NCBI RefSeq assembly: GCF_020740795.1
Contig: NC_067282.1
Location: 168,794,274 to 168,858,273 of the forward strand
DNA length: 64,000 nucleotides
Direction: 5' to 3'
From: Apus apus
Taxonomy: Eukaryota; Chordata; Aves; Apodiformes; Apodidae
Part shown: positions 48,411 through 62,709 of the stretch, one piece after another
How the letters are laid out: each line of letters starts with the position of its first letter
Position numbering within the stretch: the stretch's first letter is position 1
Notes under the pieces: generated by a model
What the model saw: only the letters and a program-made list of their open reading frames with translations
The model's database searches: none
What the model was told of the DNA's origin: nothing
Made by a program: the position numbers and the translations under genes

Positions 48411-51400
48411 CACGTCCTCATCTTCTGTTTGACTGCCTTTGCATTATGGATTTTGATGTCCTGCTGATAAAAGGTCACAAGCGGGTTTGATTTCAAGTGA
48501 GACTGTCTTCAGAGAACACTAAATTCATCAGAAGCCTCAGCCTGTTGGGGGAAAGTGGGCTCTGCTGTTGCCTGCTGGCTGGATTAGTGCCCATGCGGAA
48601 AGATACTGTTGTTCCCTTCATCTTGCCGGTTCTCTGGCCTCCTTCTTCAATAAACCAAATACAGTCTGGGTTATACAATGGGTATTTGAAACAACAGTCC
48701 ATCTTGAGCTCCTGTTATTTTAGAGGCATTTCACCAGGCAGCTGTATCCATTAACACTGCACTGGAACTCCATCACTGCTTACCACCCAAGAATGTGAAC
48801 CATGCTTTTTTACAAACAAGTTTCCCCCCCCCCAACTCTCCACAGTGCTTAAAAACCATTAGCATTCTTGTAGGCTCAGATTGCTTGGCCATGCTTACTG
48901 CCAACATGGTATGTCTCACTATTTCCTTCTTTGTTGTCAGAAGTGCTTAGGACAAGTTAGTACTGTTTATTCAAAAGAAAAAAATTATTTATTAGCTTAT
49001 ATTTTGTGCTCTGAGCTATTTGCTGAGGGGATGTGTTCTGAAGGCTGAAGGAGATTTTTAGATTTTCTCTTTGTGATATAAAAGCTTACCTCTGAGCTGC
49101 ACGCTGTGCTGAGGCCAATGTAGACACAAAGAGCAGTCATAAAGATAAAATGATGCACGGTTAGTATCTCTGCACTGAGGAAATACAGCCAGCATTGCAG
49201 ACAAGAAGAAATAAAAGTGTTTTCACAAGGTACAGCAAGGAAACAGAAATACAGAAGGTCTCTTCTAGTGTGGCAAGGACACAGTGCTTGGTTCCTGTTA
49301 AAATATTGCCAGAATCGAGTTTTAAACTGATACTTTTACAAGATGGACCTTTTTTGTACTTGTGCTTCATACCTGTGATCTGGCTGTTTTGTCTAGTAAG
49401 TCATTTCCTATACCAGTGCCACATAATAATTTCTTTTTTCTGTCAGTCCTGGTCTTCACTATCAGGTGGTTTCCTAAGGCCTAGAAATAGCTGCTGGTGT
49501 CAGACGTCTCATGGCAGGTGCCACGTGGCAATACTCATATATCAGCCACAAGTGAAGATGTCAGGTGTTACCTACCAAGCCTTTGCACATCAGTCGGGTA
49601 CAACACCAGTTCCAACCTGTGCAAAAAGCCCTAGCAGCAAAAGAAGAAAAAGAGAAGAAAAACAAACAAACAAACAACATTCCACTTACTTTGTGGAAAA
49701 TGTTGTATTTCAGAGAAGTTGCAAAAGCCAGACCTACTTTGCCTGTTCTCAGTGTCAGGGATCCGTGGGGCTGGGAGGAATGTGCTCTGCAGTGGCCAGG
49801 CTGTATTGATCACTGAGCCACCCATGGCTGTCCCTTTGAATTGATCTGCTGGTTTTCATCCCACAGCTGCAGGCGCTGTCTCCCGTTGCTGGGAACACAC
49901 ATCTGGGACCATGCTGGCCAGAGCAAAGCCCAGCAGCACTGGCAGATGAGGGTCTTCAGGCACAAACAGCCCCAGGGACTTTATCACTGCTGTGTCTGCA
50001 GGAACAGGCGTGTGACCCTCATGCTTTCTAGAGTCTGGCTCCTGCAGGTGCCTGACATCCTCTTATACCCAAGTTAGATGTTAAATGTCATTTGCATCAT
50101 GCAAAATCTCTCAGCAAGAAGCTTGGCTTGGGACAGGGGCTGGTCTCTGCTCCCAGAAGCCTGGACTGGTCAGCAGCACTGAGTAGGCATGGAGGCACCA
50201 AGGTCCAAGAGGGCAAAACTTTGCAAACCTCAAAGTCTTTAAGTCTCCAGGGAAAACATTACCTTAGCACCTACAGCTAGCACCTACTAGCACTGGATCC
50301 CTGCACCAGTCTGCACACGTGAGGGAATTGGCAGGGAATACTTACTCCTTTAGAAATGTTCCCTGTCCTTAGCATAGACACACGTGTGTGTCAATAGGAA
50401 TGGGAATATATTTCAAATACATTTGTTTTCATTGCCACGTGATGAAAAGTTATGAACATACTTTTAACTTTGCAAATTTAATATTAGAAGTTTTTTAAAT
50501 TATCTTTTCTCACTATAATCCCAAGCTGTCTCCCACTCCTATTGGATACGTAGGAAAACCACATCTGTTTTTTGCCTGGACCAAGTTTGAGGCTATAGTG
50601 CAGCCAGCAGGTCCTTAAGTTCTGTTTTACATCCCACAGAGAGTAAAGAATCCTGAAATTAAAAATGAGACTAGTGGCATTACAGATAAGAAGGCCCAAA
50701 CTTCCTGGAAAATCAAACACAAACCAGATGGCATATAGTAAAACTACCCAAATAGATTTAGTATGAGCTGAGCTACACTGTAAAAACAGAGAGTAAAAAT
50801 AATTGGATGCAGAAGGCAAAGTGAAGCTAGTCAGAATGCTCCATGCAGCTTACCTAGGCAAGAAAACGTTTTGCAAATAAAGGACAGCTACAGAAAGGTC
50901 CATGTGTTAATTGGGGGCATTTCTCCTGCCTGTCAGTGACTAAAGTAGCAGTTAATGAAACCACCAGGAGAAAAAGAACAATACTGGCAAAGGCAATAAA
51001 GAGGTACATAATGTCCAAAGTATCAAATGGATCAGAGAAGGTATGCTGAAGACACCATCCATGATAAATGCCAGCATCCTGTTACCTTATCACTGGATCT
51101 AAAAGACACCTGGAGCCAAATTATTTGTACGAATCCAGCTTTGGGAGAATGAACTGGCAGATAACTGGAATTAATTAATGTCCTACAGATCTGTGCTAGA
51201 AAGGTTTGAGAGCACTAAAAATATTTAAGGAGCCTGTTTCTTTACACATCATGCCAGTTAGATCTGGTCTGGTTGTGACAATTTTTCTGTAAATGTTCTA
51301 GTGAACAAGCAATTCCCCCAGGCCTGTCTGGCAGTTCCCAGGATGGCTGAAATAAAGCCTTTAAGATGCCTGAAATTTCAATTGAAAAAATAGAGAAGGG

Positions 51401-54400
51401 AAAAAGCAAAAGGAAGAGCTGGGGTCAAGTGTATTGTGGTTAACGAACCAGGGCAGGTAGGAAAATTTCAGTTTCTTGACTTGGCAATTTTCTTCAGCAC
51501 GGATTACTGTTTGTTTTGGTGGGATTGGACCTAAACATCTTGTTGCACTGAGTCCGTTAGAGGAAAAGGAGAAAAGACAGAAAACGGTGAGTGAAGTTCC
51601 ACTGCTCTCGTCTGGGAAAGACACATTTATTTCAGTGGAGAAAAAATGCACATACATCCCTGCTGGGTTGAGAAGATAACTTAGGGAGAAGACTAAAGCC
51701 ATCAGATAATTCCACCAACCTTGTGGTGGCATCTTTTATTTCATTTCCCTTCTCTATCTGACATGCCATCCAAGATCAGATGAAAGAAAAGCCTGTGAAG
51801 GACCATACAATGTGACTGCGGGGGCTGGACCTGGCCCTGCCCTTAGTGGTGTCCTGAGACACTGAGATGGTGAGGTGCAAGTGGGAGCACACACACCTCA
51901 CCCAGGGGAACCTTGTGCTGAGGTGGGACCCACTCCACCTTCATCACTCAGCCTCACCAGGGAAAACCACACTTTGTCTGTGGGAGCTGCTGCTGCCCCC
52001 AAGGAAGCAGCTCTCGCCCACCTCCTCCATTCTGGCCCTTGTGCTGCCGACTCATTCCCACTTCCCTCTGCTTGTTGCCACTCAGCACAACTGACTGGAG
52101 AAGAGATCTGTGTTAAAATTACCTTGTCACCAATAAAAACAAACAGCTATTTTTAATCTGTCTGTTACAGGAGAGAGTGTCTGAGGTTTTCATGCATGCA
52201 GAGGCTGGCAGGGCACAGCTTGTCAGACATCACTCTTTTTGATTTTTGGAGCTTTCCCTGCTCCCTTCAGCCCAGCTGCTCTGGCAGAGGGTGACCTGCC
52301 ACTCAGAAGTCCCACGAGGCTGTCCCCAGATAATAAAACTCAAACCCAGCTTGGTCCCCAGTCTGCCACCTACATCTGTGAAGAGCAGGAATGATTGATT
52401 TAAAAAATGTGGGTCTAATCCTGGCTTTCCCATAGATGAAAGTATGACTGATGGCTGGGAACCAGCCTCAGAGAAGAGGGGACAAGAAAAAAGGAAACAA
52501 AAAGCTCTGGACAGCAGGAGGATGGAATTGCTCCATGCCATGTGTTATGCCAAACACATGAAAACACAACATGGTGGGATTTTGTTCCCTGCATGGACTG
52601 CTTCCAGGGAGACAGGAAAAATGAGGTTCTTGTTAGTGTGACCAGGTCCCCCTTGCTCCTGAAATGTGGCTTTATGTCTTCTAGTACCCGCGCACTGAAG
52701 GGGAGAATTGTGTGCAGAGACTTCACAAACAAATTTCCCTTACCTACATTTCCATACCCTCCCCCTTCTACTCCTTATCTCCATAATTAAATTATGCAGC
52801 TGAGGAAAGTGATTTGGAAAACAGATGGCATGCAAGATGCTGTAGAGAACCGTGGTGCATTTTAAACCTCACTGCAGACACAGAGTGATTGGGGTGGTAT
52901 ATGGGCCTTGAAGTAATTGAACGTCAAAGGCCGCTTGTGCAATGGCCTTTAACCAGAAAAAATGAATGGCCCTCTAGCCTCCAACGTGGTACTCAGAAGT
53001 GTTAAAATCAAGCTTTTCCCTGAACATTGTGGCTGAGCTAATTTGCCACACAAGTTGGGGTCACCTAACCATGGTTCCTGGTAAATCTCAATGTTAGGAA
53101 ATATAAGATTTGGACAAGATGTGTTCTTGAAGCAAGCAGTTTAGCCTGGCCTTAGGGTGAAAAGTAAGGGAGAATGACACAAAGAAGAGCAGATCATTTA
53201 TTAACCTGTGTCAGGCTGTCCTACTTACATTTAAGATCACAGCATGAACTTGACGGGACAGGTCTGGACGAGGACCAGGTGCCACAGCTACTGGCAGCAT
53301 GAGCACTGTGTTCCCAGACCTGCTGGTGAAGCATCATGTGGTGGGAACCCACCACTGCCTCCTGGCCTTTGCAGAGACAGCAGGAAAGGAAAAAGGGTGC
53401 TCTTTTGGAGACATAGCTGAGGAAAAGAGTTTGCCAATGGCATCTGCCTCTGGATTAGCATTAAAAATGTCTTCACTCAAAAGTTACATGTTAAAAGAGA
53501 TTGTTCTAGCTTGTGTTGGAGGGGGGTGGTGCCTCTTTCCAGGAAAATGGCATAGTCATCAAATCCCACCCTCTGAAACTGTGCTGGAGATCGCCTTGTT
53601 CTAATGAAAACCATCACAGGAGGAGTTAGGGGAGCCCAACGCCTGGCAGCTGTTTCCATTGCTGAGTATGTTTCCACACAAAGCTGGAGGTAATTCTCAG
53701 AGAGACTAATAAATTGAACATAAAGAGTTTAAACCATCTGGATAAATAATGGCAGATGTTTAAGGAAGGAATAACAGGCAAAACTATGAGTTATGCAGTG
53801 CCTGCCGTTCAAAGAAAATTAGATCAAACTGTGAGGGCATTGTTCAGAGAAACAGTAAGGGATAACACAACCCAGGGGAAGAGGAAGGGAAGGAAAAGCT
53901 GTCTTCCTTCCCTAGGATATACGAGAACCATCCTTGGCTAGCACCACTGCTTCATCACCAAAGTCATATCTAGAACTTGCAGTGGAAGCAGAAGCAAGTG
54001 CCAGCCCTTGCAGTTGCGCATCCTGGTCTGCAGGACCAGCTTCCTGGGAGCATTATTAGTATTTAGTGGGACCACTGATGTGCAGAATGCTGAATTTCAC
54101 CACGAAACCTGCATCTTACTGCAGATGTTTTCAGCAAGGACAAAAAGCTGGGCTAGAAGCTGGGGAGCCAGGATTCCTCCATGTCCTCTTTGTCTCTATT
54201 TCTTTGTACAACCTAGTGCACGACACCCAACTTCTGCAGGCAGCAGTTCAGCTGCATAGAAGAGAAATTCCTAGGGATGTGAGGAGACCTGCAGTCCAAT
54301 TAAAATCCCTGTTTGAAAGACACTATGAAAAAGAACCATGCTGCCAGCCCTCTTCTTCCTCACCCAAGGACAGAGCAGATTTCAACCTGGTATATTTACC

Positions 54401-57400
54401 AGTAAAGTACCCTTTTAAAAGAGGACGCAAACCCTTCATTGTTTCCATGAAAAGCTGCAGCACTTGTAGTTTTTTTCCTCAGATTTCATAGGAGATACTA
54501 AGTAGTGTCTAAATGGGGAGGGCCAAATTATCAGAACACTTTTGGGGCTATATAATGAGTATTGCTAACAGCAATGGCTTGACTTGGCAACAAAGTGTTC
54601 AAGGTTATTTAGCAAAGCGCAGAATGTACATCAAAACAAAGTGATTTTTATTATGTCTTTGCAATATAGATATTAAACTAATCAATTTGGCTTTTCACTT
54701 TTATTTTGCCTTTTTGTTTTGGCTATCAATAAAAGCAACCTTGAAAGTGCAACATAAGTAGTGAGACAGGAGTGACAGAGCAACAATAAAATGAGGAGAC
54801 ATGCAAGTTGGTACAGAATGTCTTCGATCATTACACAGCTAATTATTGAGAGAGACAGCTCGGTGTGCATGAATACAGAATAATGATCAGCTTGGTAAAC
54901 CCTTCCTGCACAATGTGTGCATGTGTGTGCCTGAAGAAAGGGTGTATTAAGAAGGAAGCAACCGAGTGAAATCAAAGAGTATGTGTGTTGCTCCAATAGC
55001 AAGATGGAAGGAAGGAACAATTCCCAATCCATCTTACTTGAAGGGACAGTTAACACTGCAACAAGCTGCTACTATGCAGCCATATATTACCTGCCTTATT
55101 GCTACAAAATGGGCTGTAAATCAGTACAGCTATTCTGGACAAAAAGAAATCATTCCCACAAAGTCTTGAGGTAGCTCAAAACCTAAATTGAACTGTAGGT
55201 CTTTAGAAACTTACTTAAAATATGGTGTTTTGCCTAAACCTTATTCAATTTTGCTTGCTTTGCACAGCAAGAACTCCTTGGGTCCATGTGCAGGTCTTGT
55301 GAGCAAGGAAAACAAGCTAGTGTGGAGGAACTTGTGTACATACCTATGCCCCCAACATTCAACCTCACACACCAGAAACTGCCTGAATTGCTCCAAAAAT
55401 CCTGTGCAGCACTGCTCTAAACTCCCAGCAATTTCAACAGAAAAGAATGGGAAATGCACTGTGCTCTGAGCAGACAGGTTAAAAAAAACAGGTTAAAACA
55501 GGGTAAAAAATAACATGGTACCTCAAAATCTCCCCCAAGAAGTCACTAAGTGGCAGTTAGTGGAGAAAGGGTTGATGGTTTCAGCCCAAGACATCAGTTA
55601 AATGCCACAAAAGCCAGTGTTAGGTAGTTAGCTAGACACCACCATGCAGTCTAGTAGGCTGTATGAAGGCTTTACAGTCACATTTTTGCTTGCCAAGACA
55701 TTTCCTCCCACCAAACATTTTATTTGCTCTGTCCCTCCAGTCCTCTTTTATTACCTTGTATTTTTCAGGAACAGAAAAGACATTTCATTCTTCTGCAAAT
55801 ATTCTTAGCTCCTCATATTTGCTGTTGAATCACCTGCCCATCAAACCAAAGCTCACAAACCTCCTGATCTGGCATATTTTAAAAAATTCAATTAATTTGC
55901 CCTTTACCTTGCTATTTCATATCATGAATAGCTTTACTGAGACACCTCACCTCACACCTGCGCCCCGTATCTCTCTGTTCATTATTGCTTTGTGTTGACA
56001 GTTCTGCAGCCCATTTTCAATCTCCACTCGCTTGTTGCCAGCCTGATCTAAATTAATTTTTTTAAATAAGATCTCAAGGCATTATTTAAAATGCTCCCTG
56101 CAGTGCATTGCTTCCAGTGTATGTCTCCATTAGTCTCCAGTTCGGCTGTAAGAAAAAAGCAGCAAAGTTCACAGGACACTATTCATTTTTAATACATCAG
56201 AAACACTGACTGCCTGCCAGTCACTTGTCCAGATACTTGTAGATTTATAGCATACACTCAATATTTTCCAAAAAGATTGAAAATCAATCCATCAAAAGCA
56301 AAAGACACTAGCTAACTCAAGAATTTCCATATTATTCTTTTCTTTTAGTATCAGACCAATTTTTCATGATTTTTCAGAAAAAAATTGTTCAGGATTGAGG
56401 CTACTTGTCACTTAGACCTACTGACTGCTGTTTATTCTGGCCTTCCAAACTAGTCTCCCCCTGCCCAAAAACAGATCTCCTGAAAATGTCATGGTTAAAT
56501 TTGAATCGTCTCAGACATTATTCTCCAGAAGAATAGTGTAGGGAAAGATAGTTCAGCCCTTTTAATTCCACAAAGTGTTTCACTTGTCAAACTCATGCCC
56601 CTTCCAGGATTTGGCATTTGTCCTTAGGCGGGAGCCCTCTCTACAATGGCCCTGGGTCATGCTCTCACCCCACACATATCTAGAAAAGACACTAACTTCA
56701 GTATTGGCACAGACTCTGGTAAGTGTCATCAGAAATTGCTCCTTACCTGGAGTCCGGAGTTGTCCTAATCCCACAAGTGAGGGAATGGAAATGGTTTAAA
56801 GTTGCCTCTTCAGGGCTTTTGAAACAAGTCATTAGCTGCTCACAGCTCTTTTTGAGCTGATCCTGCTGTAAGGGGTCCAAATAGTTGAAGTATTTTGTCC
56901 AGAAACCATCTGTTGCTGTCAGCTGCTGAACAAGCAGTGATATAAAAGAGCTTAATAGTTGATTTTTTCCACCTGCTTTTAGTGAATGGCAATTGGCATG
57001 CAAATAAATAAAGAGACAAACTTTATGTTAGCTGCAAAGTTACAAAAAAGTTATGTGGGGTAATGTTTGACACCGCATTAGCTCATTAAATTAAATTACA
57101 GGCAGATTGCTTCTTTTTTTTTTTTTAATGCAATATCAGAGGAGATTTAAGTAACTTCAACTGCTTTTCCAGTTGAGTTATTTCAGGTTGATTGCTGCAT
57201 GTGCTGTATGGAAATTGTGTATTGTAGGTTTCTATGTGATTTTACAGCTATGCCAACTTACTATATAATAAAATTTTACATCCAAATTATGGCTATATAA
57301 TTTAATGGACTATTCTTTTCTTTCATATTGTATCTCCAGCCACGCACCCAATGTATGTAAAGGGATTTCTTGTCTTATGAGACTTAAAACCACCAAAGAG

Positions 57401-60400
57401 CCGCGAGTGAAACGCAGTGAAAGTAAAGGCAGCAAACGTGCCAGCAAATCAAACCAGGAACAAATTTGCACAGCCTCTCAAATATCAGACTTTGGGGTTG
57501 ATTCATTCTGTGGGGCTGTGACCTGACAAAGCAGTATGATTAATTGCACACATATTCCCTTGGAGGTTTTCCTGCTCATGCTTTCTGCAGCAAAGATTGT
57601 TAGCTTGACAGATCAGCGTAGCAACCTCTTAAGAAGCCAGAAAGGGAAGGGGTTGGTTTCTGATTGAAAGTTAATGGAGGAATAACAGCTGCTCCATGCT
57701 GAGGAAAAGAAAACAGCTTTTGATTCTCGGAGAAATCACACACAGAAACAAACTGAATTTTTGATAACTCCAGCTATAGGATTTATGTCAGGGACTGAAG
57801 GAAAAAACTTGCACGATACAAGAGGCTTCATCATTTGGAATTCTACTGTGCTTCCTTGCATATGATTGCCTGTTACCATGGCCTGAGGATTTTTTCTTTT
57901 CTTATTAAACACTCTTCTAGGTGTCTCCTCTTCCAGATTTTTATTCTTGGTTTTTAGATACTTTTGGCCATTTAGGCTAAAGTTTGCAGCAACACAGGTT
58001 TGGCAGGCAGCTCCCATATTTGCAGTGCTGAGCAAAGATGCTTGCACAGCATGTTCACTGTTAACAGGCAATCCACACTGTCCCACTGTCACTCCAGGCC
58101 CATACAGGTGTCAACTGCCCACCTTAAAATAGTTTTAATTTTTCCAGTAAGGCCTAAACCCCTAGCAACCTGCATTAGACACTTCCTTAAGGTTACTTAA
58201 TTCCTACACCTTATCTATGAAAGGGTTTTAAATATTAACCAGTCTTTCCCTTTTCACGTTTCCCAGCTGGACTCTGGTGGGATAACACATGCTTGATGGA
58301 TCCTTTCATGTAGGGCATGAAATGAGCCAAAATGGCCCTCTGTAGGAATCTGTCCTCCTCTGGGAATGACACTGCAGCCCTGGCTGGGGAGCAGAGGGCT
58401 CCTGGAGGGAAACAGCAGCCAAGGAAACCCTGCAGGCAGCAGCACCAGGGCTGGGGTGGGCAGTGGTGGGCTGAGCCATGGTGGCAGATGCACAGAGAGC
58501 TCTGCACTCTCACAGCTCTGATCTAGGACGATTCCCTCAAAACACACATGAAGCACAAGTTTGGAAACTGAGACCTGCACTTCATTGCATCTCCCAGCTT
58601 GCATCCTGCAATGCTTACCAAAGAGCCCAGCTGGTAAAAGCTCTTATAATCCAGCAGGCTGTGCTGATCCCCTGTCAAAGGGCTATGTTTACACCAGACA
58701 CGACAGGTAATGATCTTTATAAATGACCCTGTATCCTCCCATGACATCCCTCATCTGCTCTGAGTATTGCATTAAGCTCTAGATTCAGTAGCTGAATAAT
58801 TTTCTAGTGCTTTGTGAAATATCATCTTTTACTCACAAACAAAGCAATAAAAATGCAACAAAAAAAAATGCTCCTGTTACTTCAACTTCTGAAATTAGTC
58901 TAAGAAGCTGACAGAGAAGGATACTGTAGAAACCAAATTATTTCATTGCACTACATGACAGAGATGGCAGGTCTTACTGAAGCAGAGCAGCAGACAGCAT
59001 GACAGAACCAAATTCCTCAAAGCAGTAGCATATAAAAATTACATAAAATGCAAAAGTCAACTCTGCTGTTGGCTCTGGAAAAAAGCAGCCATTCTGGCTG
59101 CAAATATGTTACGAGAATATGCCACAAAAACTGGAAACCCACAAAACCAAGGGGGAAATCAGTGAATAATCCACTAGAAGGAAATCCCCAGCTTCCACAA
59201 ACAAGTATGGGGATTAGAAAGACATTTCTAAATCAACAAGGTGCAGGCTGGGACAGAGGAGTGAATTTTAGAATATTTTTTCCCTTCAGTATCACATACT
59301 GCCAAGCCAGGGAGATACCTGTTGTCTGTCTTTGCACACCAGCAGAGACGTTTCATTTGGGATTTTAACCTCTCTGCAAAATCATTTTTTATCATCCTTG
59401 TAACATTACTTACTTCCAGAGACATCTGAAAGTGGCATTTTTAACAGATTTAAAGATGCAATTTCCGATCAAGAGAACTGCATCTACTCAATCCACTTTT
59501 TGCCTTTTCCTCAGTGAATGAGCTGCACAATTCAGTCACAAAAGCTTCTGGAGCAAAGCAAGAGAGGATTTTGTTAATCTGGATTTGTAAACCCCAAGCT
59601 GCTGGCTTAAAAATCCATGATGAATCTGTGTCACTGCATATTTCCTTCTCCCTTGGGAAAACAAAGGAGGCAGATATGCAGAAAATCAGGGTTATTCCCC
59701 TTACTTCTAAGAAGTTACCAAGAGCAAACAGAGAAGGAGAACTTGCCACCACCTTACGCAGATAACCAACCCCCTGACACAGTGGCAGCTTCCTATGATT
59801 TGCAGTGTGAAAAAGTTAGCTTTCTTAAAATTATTTTTTATTTTTTTAAATAACCTGCCCCCCCCAAACTAGAAGCAAGTGTGCAATGTCTCTGCAGGTT
59901 GCCGAGGCACAAGAATCACAGTGATGTGAGCAAGGCCATGGCAGCAAGACACAAGTGGAAGAAAACAACACGTCCTTAGCAGGACAGCACTGCCAGAAGT
60001 TGGCAGCTTCCAACTTCTGCTTCCAACTTCTGACCCTCCAGCAGGCTGAGCGCTCCCAACATCTCTTCATCCAGTGTATCAAGTGCTATCCTTCTTGGCA
60101 GGCTGAGACAGAGGGTGCCTGTTTGAGCCTGCAAACAGGCACCTCCAAAGAAGTGGAGTTTAAAACAGAGGATTTGGAAATTTTCAGGCAAGCAGCACTT
60201 TTCATTGACAGAACTGGAAGGCCTTGAACGAGTGCAATCAACATTAATCAGATCTTTCATACAGACTAATTATCCAAGAAGCATCAACTTCCCCCCCTCT
60301 ACAAACAGATTTCTCTAAATTCCTTCAAGGGAATAGCTATCCTGGGATCAGAGGACTTCCTGAAAGCTATACAGCAAATCAGCAGGGGAGTGGGGAATGA

Positions 60401-60972
60401 TGTCCAGCCGCCCTGCTGCCCCCACCACTGGGCACTACAACTCCCACAATGTGGACAAGCTTGCAAAATAAGAAGCTGTACAGGAATCAATTATTAAATG
60501 CACAATACAATTAATCTGAGATGGAGCTTGGGCAGTACAAGCAGATTTGTCACCACACCTCGTGCCAGCAAAGCTTTCAGGCTTTCAACCCTAGCACTTT
60601 CCTTACCCTTGGGAAAATACCTCTCCAGAGTGTTAAAAGCCCAACAAAACACAAGGCATTTAAACATAAGAATATCAGTGATTAGTACCATGAACGGTAT
60701 GGTTGTTAATGTAGATTACAGTGCTTTGCCAGTAATTGCATGTGGAGAGACTCAATTTCCTGACTGCTCCACGTGGCTTTTCCTCCCCACTGTGTGCCAG
60801 CCCTGCACAGTCGTGCAGCCTCTCCCAGGGGTGCGCAGCCCTGCAGGAGCAAGGACAGGTGCCATGAAGCTCCTCTGGTCTCAGATATGCTTGAGGAAAC
60901 TACCAGACACATAGGAATCTTTGCACTGAGCAAGCGGATGAGGGTTAGCACTCCTGGCCAGCATTGCCATCA
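48411..60972. other. Intergenic DNA between PTPRB and KCNMB4
   Basis: No gene was recognised in this 12.5-kb stretch. Short open frames on both strands (for example 49195-49809 plus and 51361-51732 minus) show no known domains. A C10 run lies at 48834-48843 and a C8 run near 59858. GC-richer islands occur near 51780-52080 and 58330-58480. One minus-strand open frame at 56743-57003 has protein-like composition and a donor-like site at its end (see findings). No young LINE copy was seen here. Confidence 0.5.
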
Positions 60973-61450
60973 TAGAATCATTAATTAAGGAACCTTAAAG
61001 ATCATCAAGTTCCAACCCCCTGCCACGAGCAGGGAACCCTACCACTAGATCAGGTTGCACAAAACCTTGTCCAACCTGGCCTTAAAAACCTCCAGGGATG
61101 GGACATCAGCAACCCTCCTGGGCAACCCATTCCAGTTCCTCACCACCCTTATACTGAAGAATTTTTTCCTAATATCTAACCTGAATCTCCCCTCTCTCAG
61201 TTTAAAACCATTACCCCTTGTCCTATCATTATCTTCTCTGGTGAAAAACCCCTCCCCAGCTTTCCTGTAGCCCCTTCAGGTACTGGAAGGCTACTATAAG
61301 GTCTCCCTGGAGCCTTCTCTTCTCCAGACTGAACAGCCCCAACTCTCTCAGCCTGTCTTCATAGAAGAGGTGCTCCAGGCCTTGGATCGCCTTGGTGACC
61401 CTTCTCTGGACCCTCTCCAACAGGTCTATCCTCTTCTTGTGCTGAGGGAT
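60973..61450 (-). mobile_element. CR1 LINE 3' fragment
   Basis: The plus strand begins CATAGAATCATTAATTAAGG and continues with AACCTCCAGGGATGGGACAT and CCCATTCCAGTTCCTCACCA, an inverted CR1 tail of a different subfamily from the 13.7-kb copy. The minus frame gives [19 protein letters not shown] and [19 protein letters not shown]. It lies in the intergenic region about 860 bp downstream of the putative KCNMB4 3' UTR end. Confidence 0.9.
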
Positions 61451-62040
61451 ATATGCAGCAATTTGCACAGAAAGGCAGAGAGAGAAGATCTAGTGAGATG
61501 CTGTGCCCAGCCTGCCTTCCATTTCCTGGAGCATTCCCCTTGGAGGGACCCTGCATAGAGCTGCCATGAACAGGATTGGCAGCTCAGCAGGAAATGCTCA
61601 CAGCCCTACAAGGAGTTGATGTCCTTCCCCAGCCACTTCTGGAGCCTGGTGGCCTATGTGGCACCACAGCTCACAGGGTCCCCTCAGCACACACCTAGGC
61701 ACCCCACTATTTGGGAACATTGGTAGTAAAATCATATCCCTGCTGCATCCAGCCTGAGAGCATTTTGGTGAAAAGGGTAACTGAAAGAGGACAAGTAAAA
61801 CTGTAGGGACTGAATACCACCAAGGCAATACAATTAGATCCAGTATTTAATCACCCTTTCCTATAATTGCTCCATTGGTTTTTTTTGAGAAATGTTTCTG
61901 AGAAATTGCTACATTTCTTCGCAATAAACAGATAAGGTGATGGTGAAAGGTTTCTGTTGAGATGGAAGTTAAATTTTTAATTTAAAAATGAAGTTCTACA
62001 CAGTGGAAAAACCTCAAATCAGCACAGTGTTATATTTTTA

Positions 62041-62120
62041 CTAAAAAAAAAAAAAAAAAAACAACAAACAAAAAACCCCACCAAAACAAAGGTTAAAAAA
62101 AAAACCCTAAAACTACCAAA
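62041..62120. repeat. A-rich tract with an A19 run
   Basis: An uninterrupted run of about 19 A (62043-62061) is followed by AC-interrupted A-rich DNA. It may be an old retroposed tail, but no element body was recognised on the 5' side. Confidence 0.7.
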
Positions 62121-62309
62121 CTTTGTTATTTTTGAAATACAGTCTATCATAAAGTAAATATTTTAAATATTGAATAGTAAATAATAGTAAAGACCATTTT
62201 GTGGAGATGAAAGGAGCAACATCAGGACGTTTCATAAACTGTCTCTTGAGGACCTGGGTAGCTGCTGTTTGGGACCACCAGTGCACAGCATATTTGGTAC
62301 AGTCTAGAT

Positions 62310-62540
62310 TTTATTTTTTGGTAGAATATTCTTATTTGCCATCATAGCAGAAGAAGCAATTAGCTGACATTTCATGTGGCAGTCTCCCAAGAATAATCCT
62401 GAGGCAAGAGCAACTCCACCATCAGACGAGACACTGGAAGGAGGTGCAGCTGGGTGCCCTCCAGACCTGCAGGTGTGTGAGATGCCTCACTTGAGATCTT
62501 CTTGCAGCTTTTTGGTTCCCATCAGCAGCAAACTTGCTGT
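62310..62540 (-). other. KCNMB4: Possible KCNMB4 3' UTR
   Basis: Downstream of the KCNMB4 stop, the first minus-strand AATAAA is at 62315-62310, about 225 bases away. The intervening DNA has no open frame of interest. A longer UTR reaching into 61.8-62.3 kb is also possible. Confidence 0.35.
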
Positions 62541-62709
62541 TTACAAATGTTTCTTCTTTTTTATTGCCTCTGCCCTGATAGCCAGGCTCTTGGCACAGAT
62601 GGTCAGGACCACGATGAGGACTCCAACCAGGAACGTAACCAGAGGCCAGAGGAAGCAGTGCAAGATGACAGTCTCATCATGGGTGCGCTTCAACATCACA
62701 TCATCTGGC
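62541..62709 (-). CDS. KCNMB4: KCNMB4 last coding exon (BK channel beta-4 subunit C-terminus)
   Basis: Read on the minus strand, acceptor TTTTTGCAG is followed by one base that completes a codon and then 55 codons and TAA (stop at 62543-62541). The peptide runs [42 protein letters not shown] and a lysine-rich end (IKKKKHL). This matches the second transmembrane segment and cytoplasmic tail of KCNMB4, which slows gating and changes toxin sensitivity of BK (KCNMA1) channels, mainly in brain. Other beta subunits differ in the PDDV and WPLVTF region. Upstream exons lie beyond 64000. The lysine-rich tail differs slightly from the human MKKRKFS end. Confidence 0.94.

Noticed and set aside
49195..49809. 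204-codon plus-strand open frame in the intergenic region
   Set aside because: Low-complexity parts (KKRKREEK region from an A-rich tract), no domain, no promoter or splice context.
62041..62120. A-run as the tail of a processed pseudogene
   Set aside because: No gene-like sequence precedes it on either strand.
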